From assembly GCA_020631175.1 (NCBI GenBank), contig JAHDHT010000223.1, forward strand, positions 1-6,381: a stretch of DNA of 6,381 nucleotides. Reading direction: 5' to 3'. Shown here one piece after another: positions 1 through 6,381 of this stretch (its first letter is position 1; the number at the start of each line of letters is the position of its first letter). Source of the stretch: Chitinophagales bacterium (lineage in GTDB: Bacteria > Bacteroidota > Bacteroidia > Chitinophagales > JAHDHT01). The notes under the pieces are model-generated. The model ran no database searches. It was given only the letters and a program-made list of their open reading frames with translations, and was not told the origin of the DNA. The translations under genes and the position numbers were made by a program.

Positions 1-2861
1 CGGCTCAACTTGAAATAAGTTATATCGGTTATGAAATGCAAACAATTGATGTAAAGAATACCACTCCTCTTAATATCCAAATGCGCATTTCAAGTAATCT
101 ATTAGGAGAAGTGGTTGTAATCGGTTATGGGAAACAAGAAAAACGTGTGGCAACTGGTGCTATATCAAAAATTGATTCACGGGATCTTGAAGGAATCGCA
201 GTTCCGGATGTTACCGGAGCAATGGAAGGTCAAATGGCCGGTTTGATAGTAAACGAATCAAGCGGGCAGCCCGGCTCTTCAAAAACGGTTCTTATCAGAG
301 GTATCAGTACAAATGGAGACAACACACCGCTTTACATAGTAGACGGGTTACAAGTTGATAATATTGATAATATTAATTCTGGAGATGTCGAATCTATTGA
401 CGTTTTGAAAGATGCAGCCTCAAGTGCAATATATGGTGCAAGAGGTGCTAACGGAGTTGTAATCATTACTACTAAAAAAGGAAGTGATGGCGCAGAAGGA
501 AAAGTTACATATGAAACCAGTTTTTTAAACTCCCGACCGTGGCGATTGCCTGAAATGATGAATGCTGAAGAATATATCGATATCACCTGGGAACGTTTTT
601 CAAATAGTAATCAAACAGGTGCTCTTGAGCAATTGGGTTTTCCAAATATCGGAGACCCTTTAAATGCAAATACAAATTGGATGGAAGAAATTTTCCAACC
701 TGCTAACTTAATAAATCATCGTGTTTCGGCTTCTATTGCAAATGCTTTTTTATCTTTCGATTATTGGGATCAAAATGGTGTTATTGGTGGGGATAAATCG
801 AACTACAAACGTTATGCCCTCCGTTTAAACTCAACAAAAGAAATTAATGATTATATAACTATTGGTGAAAATATTTATTTAAATCGAACAAGTAATAATA
901 ATATTGGGACCAACAATTCTTTTGGGGGAGCGCTTGCAGATGCCTTTTCATACGACCCAATTACGCCCGTATTTGATGAAAATGCACAGTTTGGTTTTGC
1001 ACAATCTCAATGGGTACAAAAAGAATACATTAATCCTTTAAGCAGACTATATATTTTAAATGGTGACAATAAATCAGATCAGATTTTAGGTAATGCTTAT
1101 CTGCAAATTGAACCTATAGAAGGAATAAAATTTAAAACAGATATTGGTGCTTTAACAAGTTGGTTTGATTTCAGAAGTTATACACCGGATTACTTTTTTC
1201 ATGATGCTGCATTCAACATAACGAATGATGTGGCGCAAGGTGCAGGAAACTTTCAGGGATTACAATGGGAAAATACTGTAAATTTCAATAGAACTATCAA
1301 AGAAAAAAACAATGTTGATGTAGTAGTTGGTACTTCCTATCGAACCACACAATTTCGGCAACAAGGAGGTTCAACATCCAACATACCAAACGATGTACAA
1401 TCAGATCCTAATTGGCAATACTTAGATGCAGGTCAAGATTCACTTGATTTAACTTATGGTACTGCTTCAGTTGATTATGCATTAATCAGTTATTTTGGAC
1501 GAGTACAATATGACTTTGATAAAAAGTATTTATTTACAGCTACCCTGCGAAGAGATGGTTCATCTAATTTTGGTGCAAATAATCGTTGGGGTAATTTTCC
1601 ATCTTTTTCTGCAGGTTGGGTCTTAAGTAAAGAGCCATTCTTTAATACCAACTTTGTAAATTATATGAAGATCCGGGCCTCATGGGGAATAAATGGGTCA
1701 GATAGAATTTCACCATTGAGTTTTGCTTCAAGAATTCAAAATGTTTACACCTATTCATTCGGACAAGATGATCAGACTTTATCAACCGGTTCTGCATTAG
1801 GTGCGCCTCCTAACCCGAACGTTAAGTGGGAAGAAAGTGATCAAATAGATATTGGTTTAGAACTAGAATTACTTGAAGGTAAAATAACTCTGGATGCAGA
1901 TGTTTATCGCAAAACTACCAAGGATTTATTAATGGAAGAATCAATTCCCGGTTTTATCGGAGCTACAAATAATCCGATTTCGAATTTAGGTGAAATCAGA
2001 AATCAGGGTATAGAAGTGTCATTAGGCCACCGTTATCGGGTCAGCAATTTTAAAATAAATACAAGCCTGAACTATACACACTTTACTAATGAAGTTACAA
2101 GTGTGGCAGGTGAAGCGGGATTTTTAAGTGGTTGGTCATGGCCAGTCAGAAATACTCCAATTACAAGAATGACAGAAGGATTTCCTGTTGGTCATTTTGT
2201 TGGCTATCAAACGGATGGCATTTTTCAGACGCAAGATGATATATTCAGTCATATTAACGGTGATGGAGATTTATTACAACCAAATGCATCACCAGGTGAT
2301 TTAAAATTTATAGATACGAACGGTGACGGTATCATCAACTCTGATGATATTACTCACATAGGAAATCCATGGCCAAGACACATTATTGGCTTAAGCAGTA
2401 CAGTTAACTTTAAAGGTTTTTATGTTACCGGTATTTTGAATTCTCAAATCGGACATGAAATATTCAGAGCATATGAACGCTCAGATGTTACCTATACCAA
2501 CTTTCAAAGTTTTTGGTTAGATCGCTGGACGGAAGAAAATCCGAGTCAAGATTTACCTAGACTAACAGTTAGTGATCCAAACAATAATCAAAGACCTTCT
2601 GATTTTTATTTACAGGATGGAACATTTTTGCGTTTAAGAAATTTTCAAATCGGATACAATGTTCCTGCTAGATTTTGTGAGAAAATAAAGATGAAAGATG
2701 CCAAAATTTATTTAACTGCAAACAATTTAATCACCCTTACAAACTATGTCGGATTTGACCCGGATATCGGAACAAATGGATGGATATTAGATACCGGAAT
2801 AGATAAAGGTTTTTATCCAAATAACAGATCAATTGGTGGTGGGTTAAGAGTTTCATTTTAA
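1..2861 (+). CDS. susC: SusC/RagA-family TonB-dependent outer-membrane transporter, 5'-truncated by window edge
   Basis: Outer-membrane 22-strand barrel that imports glycan oligomers (or other large nutrients) using TonB energy, paired with SusD. The frame is open from the first full codon at 3-5; the ATG at 36 is internal, because the residues before it (LEISYIGYE) are the end of the carboxypeptidase-regulatory-like N-terminal domain typical of SusC. Next come EVVVIGYGKQ (108-137), the conserved lead-in to the plug, then the plug with LYIVDG (330-347) and the SusC/RagA signature VESIDVLKDAASSAIYGARG followed by ANGVVIITTKKG (387-482). The rest is barrel, including a GD-x-K-F/DTNGDG segment near 2313-2348 usual in the family, and a C-terminal ...RVSF with terminal Phe as expected for Bam-dependent insertion. 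About 952 residues are present; full SusC proteins have about 1,000-1,100, so the signal peptide and most of the first domain are missing. No frameshift or internal stop. Substrate cannot be deduced. The family call is near certain. Confidence 0.96.
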   Translation, partial: AQLEISYIGYEMQTIDVKNTTPLNIQMRISSNLLGEVVVIGYGKQEKRVATGAISKIDSRDLEGIAVPDVTGAMEGQMAGLIVNESSGQPGSSKTVLIRGISTNGDNTPLYIVDGLQVDNIDNINSGDVESIDVLKDAASSAIYGARGANGVVIITTKKGSDGAEGKVTYETSFLNSRPWRLPEMMNAEEYIDITWERFSNSNQTGALEQLGFPNIGDPLNANTNWMEEIFQPANLINHRVSASIANAFLSFDYWDQNGVIGGDKSNYKRYALRLNSTKEINDYITIGENIYLNRTSNNNIGTNNSFGGALADAFSYDPITPVFDENAQFGFAQSQWVQKEYINPLSRLYILNGDNKSDQILGNAYLQIEPIEGIKFKTDIGALTSWFDFRSYTPDYFFHDAAFNITNDVAQGAGNFQGLQWENTVNFNRTIKEKNNVDVVVGTSYRTTQFRQQGGSTSNIPNDVQSDPNWQYLDAGQDSLDLTYGTASVDYALISYFGRVQYDFDKKYLFTATLRRDGSSNFGANNRWGNFPSFSAGWVLSKEPFFNTNFVNYMKIRASWGINGSDRISPLSFASRIQNVYTYSFGQDDQTLSTGSALGAPPNPNVKWEESDQIDIGLELELLEGKITLDADVYRKTTKDLLMEESIPGFIGATNNPISNLGEIRNQGIEVSLGHRYRVSNFKINTSLNYTHFTNEVTSVAGEAGFLSGWSWPVRNTPITRMTEGFPVGHFVGYQTDGIFQTQDDIFSHINGDGDLLQPNASPGDLKFIDTNGDGIINSDDITHIGNPWPRHIIGLSSTVNFKGFYVTGILNSQIGHEIFRAYERSDVTYTNFQSFWLDRWTEENPSQDLPRLTVSDPNNNQRPSDFYLQDGTFLRLRNFQIGYNVPARFCEKIKMKDAKIYLTANNLITLTNYVGFDPDIGTNGWILDTGIDKGFYPNNRSIGGGLRVSF
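108..482 (+). other. SusC plug domain with SusC/RagA signature
   Basis: Within the transporter, this stretch encodes the conserved EVVVIGYGKQ lead-in, the plug body (TGAMEGQMAGL, then a VLIRG segment), LYIVDG and the SusC/RagA signature ending in VVIITTKKG. These motifs separate SusC-type transporters from siderophore-type TonB-dependent receptors. The plug closes the barrel lumen and is displaced when TonB pulls; that mechanism is family knowledge, not visible here. Confidence 0.9.
2313..2348 (+). other. DTNGDGIINSDD acidic loop in SusC barrel (possible Ca2+-binding loop)
   Basis: The residues follow the D-x-N-x-D-G-x-I-x-x-x-D spacing of EF-hand or dockerin-like calcium loops. The preceding GDLKFI and the following IGNPWP make it the usual late extracellular loop of SusC proteins, so it belongs to the transporter and is not a dockerin. 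Metal binding is inferred from spacing only. Confidence 0.6.
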
Positions 2862-2872
2862 AATTTATTAAG

Positions 2873-2938
2873 ATGTTAAAAAAATATACAGTAGTAATCA
2901 GCATAATTTTATTGATAATCGTTTTATTTCAAAGTTGT
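2873..2938 (+). other. Lipoprotein signal peptide of SusD (lipobox Cys22)
   Basis: Lys3 and Lys4 are followed by a run of Ile, Leu and Val and then F-Q-S-C. The Cys codon TGT is at 2936-2938. The mature start is C-S-K-E-R-L-E, typical of SusD proteins but without a compact run of acidic residues. Signal peptidase II processing is expected. Confidence 0.88.
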
Positions 2939-4501
2939 AGTAAAGAACGATTAGAAGTAGAACCGGTAAATGAATTTTTATCCAATAATTTTTTCGCTTC
3001 TGAAGACCAGGTTGCTTCAGCCATTATAGCGGTTTATGATCCACTTGGTTGGTCGATGGCATATGGACAATGGATATCATATGTAATGTATGGTGAAATT
3101 CGTTCTGATAATGCAAACGCAGGTGGAGATCCGTCCAATAATGACCAACCCGGATGGCAGGAATATGATGATTTCACCAATACTAATACAAATGTAGTAA
3201 CACAGCCATTATACCGAAGAAATTATATTGGTATTGCAAGAGCTAATAATATTCTTGAAAATACAATGATCGAATCACCCGCTGTTGATGTATTCTTAGC
3301 AGAAGCTAAATTTCTACGGGCATATTATCACTTTGAATTATTCAGACATTTTGGTCCTGTTCCTGTGGTTACAGAAACTTTAGAACCATCCTCTGTTGAT
3401 TTATCACGAAACACTGTTTCCGAAGTATTACAGCAAGTAGTAACGGACTGCCAGGAGGCTGCTGAGTTTTTACCGGCTACTGTTACCGCCGGTGAAAAAG
3501 GAAGGGCAACAAAAGGTGCTGCTTTAGCTTTAATGGGAAAAGCCTATTTGTATTGGGCTGATATTTTAGGAGATGATCCGGCTTTATTTACAGAGGCAGC
3601 GAATGCTTTGCAACAAGTAGTAGATTTAAATGTCTATGAATTAGAAGATACAATGCAAAAATTATATCGATTTGGAATTCATAATACAAACGAATCGGTA
3701 TTCGAAATACAGCATAACTCTTCATGGCCTAGTGATTGGAGTTGGATGGAAGGAATTGATGGGAACGGAATAATTCAATTATGTGGAATAAGAGGTTTGT
3801 GCACTGATCATCCTGATTATCAGGCCGGTTGGGGATTTATGATGGTAACACAAAGTCTGTATGATCATTTTTTACCTGATGATACTTATAGAAGAGATAT
3901 TGCTATAAGCTCTAATGATGAACTTGAGCAAGAAGTTATCGATGCCGGCTTTAGTTGTAATCCTGTGGTAGATGTTAGCCAAAGTAACCCAATAGATTAT
4001 ACAGGCTATTGGCAGGAAAAATATCCGAACTATAAACTTCATACGGGAACAAATGAAAATGGAGGGGATGAAAATTTAACCAAAGCACAAAACACACATT
4101 CTATTCGTTATGCAGATGTTTTGCTTATGCTTGCTGAAGCTTTACATCGTTCTACTGGAGCAGACGGTGATGCTGTAGTGTATGTAGATATGGTAAGAGA
4201 ACGTGCTGCAGGACCCGGCGACAATTATGGCAACTTTAAAGATGCTCAAACTATAATGAGTGAACAAGGCTGGTCTTTACTAGACCTGATTTGGTATGAA
4301 AGAAGAGCGGAGCTTGCAGGAGAAGGTGACCGTTGGTTTGACTTGGTCAGATCTGGTAGAGCTAACTCAGGTATATTTTTTAATGAACCTGATAAAGCCA
4401 ACAATTTTAATGATGAACACCTGTGGTTGCCAATATCATTGGACGAAACTCAGGTAGCACCTAATTTAACTACTTACCCTGATGCTTCCTTATTTAATTA
4501 A
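2873..4501 (+). CDS. susD: SusD/RagB-family outer-membrane glycan-binding lipoprotein
   Basis: Surface lipoprotein that caps the SusC barrel and delivers ligand to it. The 542-residue length is normal for the family. The N-terminus is a lipoprotein signal (MLKK, hydrophobic run, LFQSC) with the lipidated Cys at residue 22. The SusD-like N-terminal region carries ARANNILEN (122-130), the hallmark AEAKFLRAYYHFELFRHFG (143-161) and a TPR-like helix GRATKGAALALMGKAYLYW (210-228). The C-terminal RagB/SusD region has IRYADVLLMLAEA (411-423), ERRAELAGEGDRWFDLVR (476-493) and LWLPIS (517-522). Between them, residues 285-320 are rich in Trp (W285, W289, W291, W320) and hold a C304-x5-C310 pair; this is where ligand-contacting loops could lie, by inference. 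It starts 11 nt after the susC stop, so the two are surely co-transcribed. The spacer ends AAG before ATG and has no real Shine-Dalgarno site. Intact; the specific ligand is unknown. Confidence 0.96.
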   Translation: MLKKYTVVISIILLIIVLFQSCSKERLEVEPVNEFLSNNFFASEDQVASAIIAVYDPLGWSMAYGQWISYVMYGEIRSDNANAGGDPSNNDQPGWQEYDDFTNTNTNVVTQPLYRRNYIGIARANNILENTMIESPAVDVFLAEAKFLRAYYHFELFRHFGPVPVVTETLEPSSVDLSRNTVSEVLQQVVTDCQEAAEFLPATVTAGEKGRATKGAALALMGKAYLYWADILGDDPALFTEAANALQQVVDLNVYELEDTMQKLYRFGIHNTNESVFEIQHNSSWPSDWSWMEGIDGNGIIQLCGIRGLCTDHPDYQAGWGFMMVTQSLYDHFLPDDTYRRDIAISSNDELEQEVIDAGFSCNPVVDVSQSNPIDYTGYWQEKYPNYKLHTGTNENGGDENLTKAQNTHSIRYADVLLMLAEALHRSTGADGDAVVYVDMVRERAAGPGDNYGNFKDAQTIMSEQGWSLLDLIWYERRAELAGEGDRWFDLVRSGRANSGIFFNEPDKANNFNDEHLWLPISLDETQVAPNLTTYPDASLFN

Positions 4502-4541
4502 AATAATATTCCAATTAATTTTAAAATTTAAACAAAACATT
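4502..4541 (+). promoter_or_regulatory. G-free AT-rich leader before the PKD lipoprotein gene
   Basis: The 40-nt spacer between susD and the third gene contains no G on the + strand and only four C, so there is no Shine-Dalgarno pairing. A-rich, unstructured leaders just before the ATG are the normal Bacteroidota way to mark a start. This supports ATG 4542 as the start. I see no TTTG/TAnnTTTG Bacteroidota promoter and no hairpin here, so the gene is most likely read from the susC promoter outside the window. Confidence 0.55.
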
Positions 4542-4619
4542 ATGAAAACTTATTTAAAATCGATGTTCGCTATCATGATTGCATCGTTTGTTTTGATTGT
4601 AGGATGTAAAGATGATGAT
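4542..4619 (+). other. Lipoprotein signal peptide plus CKDDD surface-export-like motif
   Basis: A type II signal peptide ends in LIVGC, with Cys22 encoded at 4605-4607, and is followed immediately by K-D-D-D. Short acidic runs right after the lipidated Cys act as a lipoprotein export signal to the cell surface in studied Bacteroidota. The match is by eye and predicts an outward-facing protein. Confidence 0.75.
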
Positions 4620-6251
4620 CCTATGAATCCAACCGATGAGTTAATAGCGAGTTTTCAGTATGAAGTAAGTGCTTCTAACTGGGCAGAAGTTACTTTTTCG
4701 AACTTCTCAACGAATGCTACAAGTTATGACTGGGATTTTGGAGATGATAATTCAAGTACCGAAGAAAATCCTACACACACATATGCCGCAGGAGGGGAAT
4801 ATGTTGTTACACTAACTGCTACAGGAAGTGATGGTGAAACTGCCACTAAAACAGAAACTCTGAATATTGTTGATCCTGACGAGGCATTAACATTCCTTGC
4901 AGGTACAGCAGGAAAAACATGGTATTTAAATCGGGAAACGATTGCATGTGGCGTTGGACCTACCGTTGGAGACGTAGGCTGGTGGGCTTTTGGAATTAAT
5001 ACTCCACTAGGTGATCGCCCTTGTGTTTTAGACGATGCCTATACTTTTAATCCGGATGGATCATTTGACTTTAACTCTAACGGAACATTATTCGTAGACG
5101 GTGAAGCTAACGGAGGATGGTTAGGAGCAACAGAAGGTTGTTATGATGAATCTGAACCGGGTACTTTAACCGGTCCTAACGGAGAAGATTTAAGTGCATT
5201 TGGCAATGGCGGTTCATATAATTTCAACTTCGATGCGACTGCTAATACCATAACAATAGACGGACTTGGAGCTTATGTAGGTTTACCTGTTAAAACAGAA
5301 AGTGGTGACAGCTACATCCCAGTTTCAACTAAAACTTATCAAATATTCCATTCAGCAACCGGTGATATTGCTGATACATTAAGTATTGCTATAAATGCAT
5401 TAGACAATACTTTTGCCTGGAATTTCTTTTTAGTAAGTTATCATAACCCTGCAGATTTACCTGTAATTCCATCTGCAATGCCGGGAGCAAACTTTACTTC
5501 AATGAAAGATGGTAACACAGTAACTTTTACCAATCTGTCAACAAATTCTACTTCATATATGTGGGATTTTGGTGATGGTAATACCAGTACAGATGAAAAT
5601 CCTGTTCATACCTATGGAGGAGACGGTGACTATACGGTAACCTTAACAGCTATGGATGATGGAGGATTATCCGATACTGCATCAGAAATTATTTCAATTA
5701 GTTCGGCTGTATTTACCGGTGCTGAAATTTCAAGTGCAACAGGTAAAGTCTGGACACTAGATGGAGAAGGTTCTTACATTGTTGGTTCATGTGCAGGATG
5801 TAATGATTTCTGGACCGGATTAGATGCGAATGGAGTAATAGAAAGAGCTTGTCAGATCGATGATCAATTTATTTTCTTCGATGATGGTACATTTGAATTT
5901 GCTTCTCAAGGTCAGGTATGGGCAGAAGATTTTATGGGTGGAGCTTTTGCATGCACGAATGATGGAGATTTAGTCGCTCCATTTGACGTCTTTGGCTCCA
6001 ATACACATAGCTTCACTGCTACGGAAACAGAAATAACGGTAAATGGCGCAGGTGCATATTTAGGCTTTAACAAAGCATATAACGGAGGTGAATATCCTGC
6101 TGATGGTACAGGTACACCTGTAAGTTCTATTACCTACACTGTTATTGATTATTCAAATAACAATGGAGTTGAAAGAATTTCTGTTACCGTTGATTATTCA
6201 GTCGGTGAGGCAGGTACATCATTCTGGACAATGAATTTAATATCACAATAA
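4542..6251 (+). CDS. PKD-domain surface lipoprotein with duplicated beta-rich module, putative surface glycan-binding protein (SusE/F position)
   Basis: 569 residues, probably a surface accessory glycan-binding protein. ATG 4542 is preferred over the in-frame ATG at 4482, which lies inside susD and would put about 20 unlike residues before a perfect lipoprotein signal. The signal is MKTYLKSMF, a hydrophobic run, then LIVGC with Cys22; CKDDD right after resembles the Bacteroidota lipoprotein surface-export signal. Order: PKD 1 (about 34-110, WDFGD 64-68), module A (117-300), Pro-containing linker (301-313), PKD 2 (314-388, WDFGD 341-345), module B (392-568). The two halves align with a period near 277 residues. 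No catalytic domain is evident. PKD domains are Ig-like spacers or binding modules; the A/B modules I do not recognise by family name, although similar modules with RPCxLDD and GxGAYxG motifs occur in flavobacterial SusCD-linked proteins. Third in the operon, followed at once by a terminator. Glycan binding is inferred from position and architecture. Confidence 0.85.
   Translation: MKTYLKSMFAIMIASFVLIVGCKDDDPMNPTDELIASFQYEVSASNWAEVTFSNFSTNATSYDWDFGDDNSSTEENPTHTYAAGGEYVVTLTATGSDGETATKTETLNIVDPDEALTFLAGTAGKTWYLNRETIACGVGPTVGDVGWWAFGINTPLGDRPCVLDDAYTFNPDGSFDFNSNGTLFVDGEANGGWLGATEGCYDESEPGTLTGPNGEDLSAFGNGGSYNFNFDATANTITIDGLGAYVGLPVKTESGDSYIPVSTKTYQIFHSATGDIADTLSIAINALDNTFAWNFFLVSYHNPADLPVIPSAMPGANFTSMKDGNTVTFTNLSTNSTSYMWDFGDGNTSTDENPVHTYGGDGDYTVTLTAMDDGGLSDTASEIISISSAVFTGAEISSATGKVWTLDGEGSYIVGSCAGCNDFWTGLDANGVIERACQIDDQFIFFDDGTFEFASQGQVWAEDFMGGAFACTNDGDLVAPFDVFGSNTHSFTATETEITVNGAGAYLGFNKAYNGGEYPADGTGTPVSSITYTVIDYSNNNGVERISVTVDYSVGEAGTSFWTMNLISQ
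4641..4871 (+). other. PKD domain 1
   Basis: Residues about 34-110 give the PKD pattern: F-S-N-x-S-T-N-A-T-S-Y, W-D-F-G-D, E-N-P-T-H-T-Y, then Y-V-V-T-L-T-A. The WDFGD codons begin at 4731. This is an Ig-like beta-sandwich, usual in extracellular proteins of this phylum. Confidence 0.93.
4890..5441 (+). other. Module A: unnamed beta-rich domain, first copy
   Basis: Residues 117-300. Landmarks are AGKTW (W127), WW (147-148), RPCVLDDAYTF (159-169), GSFDF, C200, and GLGAYVGLPVK (241-251), ending in FAWNFFLV (W293). The alternating hydrophobic and polar pattern suggests a beta-sandwich or lipocalin-like fold, and sugar binding through the Trp residues is possible. Both are inference. It pairs with module B. 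Confidence 0.7.
5481..5705 (+). other. PKD domain 2
   Basis: Residues about 314-388: F-T-N-L-S-T-N-S-T-S-Y, W-D-F-G-D (codons from 5562), E-N-P-V-H-T-Y, Y-T-V-T-L-T-A. Over the 18-codon core (4731-4784 against 5562-5615) it matches PKD 1 at 14 of 18 residues and 43 of 54 bases by hand count. Confidence 0.93.
5715..6245 (+). other. Module B: unnamed beta-rich domain, second copy
   Basis: Residues 392-568. Landmarks match module A in order: TGKVW (W404), FW (423-424), RACQIDDQFIF (435-445), GTFEF, C471, GAGAYLGFNK (502-511), and FWTMNLI (W562) at the C-terminus. It differs by a CAGC (C417, C420) where module A has a single C136. The function is not known to me; ligand binding is the most likely role. 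Confidence 0.7.
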
Positions 6252-6274
6252 ATTTAAGAGGGATTTAAAATAGC

Positions 6275-6308
6275 AAAAGGGGATTATCAAACTGATAGTC
6301 CCCTTTTT
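6275..6308. terminator. Strong intrinsic terminator, probably bidirectional
   Basis: A 15-bp stem pairs 6275-6289 (aaaaggggattatca) with 6293-6307 (tgatagtcccctttt), closed by an AAC loop. The only non-Watson-Crick pair is a T-G wobble (6284 with 6298). The + strand transcript ends in a run of five U (6304-6308). The 3' end of the arm on the minus strand also yields four U, so it could stop the convergent gene too. It lies 24 nt after the stop of the PKD lipoprotein gene and closes the operon. Confidence 0.9.
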
Positions 6309-6316
6309 ATTTATGT

Positions 6317-6381
6317 CTAAAACACAACTGTTTTATTTCCATTTAATAAAACACGATCGTTAAAAACCATTTTGAGCGCTT
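6317..6381 (-). CDS. 3' end of a convergent gene, product unknown (partial)
   Basis: On the minus strand a frame is open from the window edge to a TAG at 6319-6317 and encodes ALKMVFNDRVLLNGNKTVVF as its last 20 residues. The stop sits 9 nt from the shared hairpin, the usual arrangement for convergent genes meeting at a bidirectional terminator. An internal ATG occurs at 6370-6368, but the frame stays open before it, so the gene very likely continues outside. Twenty codons are too few to name a family, and a chance open frame is possible in AT-rich DNA. Confidence 0.42.
   Translation of the reverse strand, partial: ALKMVFNDRVLLNGNKTVVF

Larger units (their letters stand above)
4641..6245 (+). 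repeat. Intragenic tandem duplication of the PKD + module unit (two copies)
   Basis: Copy 1 covers about 4641-5441 and copy 2 about 5481-6245, joined by a short Pro-containing linker (HNPADLPVIPSAMPG). PKD cores, Trp, Cys and GxGAYxG landmarks recur in the same order with a period near 277 residues. The PKD halves are still similar in DNA, while the modules have diverged to motif-level similarity, so this is an old duplication and not a recent DNA repeat. Confidence 0.85.

Noticed and set aside
332..586. Minus-strand open frame of 84 codons inside susC.
   Set aside because: It lies wholly antisense to the highly conserved SusC signature region, shows no recognisable domain and has no leader; it is a shadow of the real frame.
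2313..2348. Dockerin or EF-hand domain suggested by DTNGDGIINSDD.
   Set aside because: Only one loop is present and it lies inside the SusC barrel in a segment usual for that family. A dockerin would need paired repeats, normally at a C-terminus.
4482..4541. Upstream in-frame ATG at 4482 as the start of the PKD lipoprotein, overlapping the end of susD by 20 nt.
   Set aside because: It would place about 20 residues from AT-rich spacer ahead of a perfect lipoprotein signal. ATG 4542 gives the normal signal length with Cys at residue 22.
4542..6251. Secreted enzyme (chitinase, collagenase or hydrolase) carrying PKD domains.
   Set aside because: The protein is fully accounted for by signal, two PKD domains and two similar modules. 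No catalytic motif is seen, and duplicated similar modules fit a binding protein better.
1..6381. CRISPR array, insertion sequence, tRNA, phage or defence system.
   Set aside because: No direct repeats with spacers, terminal inverted repeats, transposase, tRNA-like fold or nuclease/helicase motifs were seen; intergenic space is only 11, 40 and about 65 nt.

Overview
The window looks like a piece of a Bacteroidota chromosome, probably a marine or environmental flavobacterium-like lineage. The DNA is AT-rich and the genes lack Shine-Dalgarno sequences. The three main genes are a SusC/RagA TonB-dependent transporter, a SusD/RagB lipoprotein and a PKD-domain surface lipoprotein. SusC/SusD pairs are essentially confined to this phylum. 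The lineage assignment below phylum level is inference.

Layout: (1) 1-2861, + strand: a SusC-like outer-membrane transporter whose 5' end (signal peptide and most of the N-terminal carboxypeptidase-regulatory-like domain) lies outside the window. (2) 2873-4501, +: a complete SusD-like lipoprotein, 11 nt after susC. (3) 4542-6251, +: a 569-residue lipoprotein made of two copies of a [PKD domain + about 180-residue beta-rich module] unit, after a 40-nt spacer with no G. (4) 6275-6308: a strong hairpin terminator that closes the operon. (5) 6317-6381, minus strand: the likely last 20 codons of a convergent gene running in from the right.

How they work together: SusC forms the TonB-driven barrel, SusD is the lid that captures ligand at the barrel mouth, and the PKD lipoprotein, with a CKDDD sequence at its mature N-terminus, is probably an accessory surface glycan-binding protein in the SusE/SusF position. 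No glycoside hydrolase, sulfatase, sigma/anti-sigma pair or SusR-like regulator is visible, so the substrate cannot be read from this window. SusC-SusD-PKD trios are familiar from beta-glucan (laminarin-type) loci of marine Bacteroidota, but this is only a suggestion here.

The part least explained by known families is the duplicated non-PKD module of the third gene, with aligned cysteines, tryptophans and a G-x-G-A-Y-x-G motif. Nothing else points to a new kind of system: this is a well-formed glycan-uptake operon with one poorly characterised binding protein.
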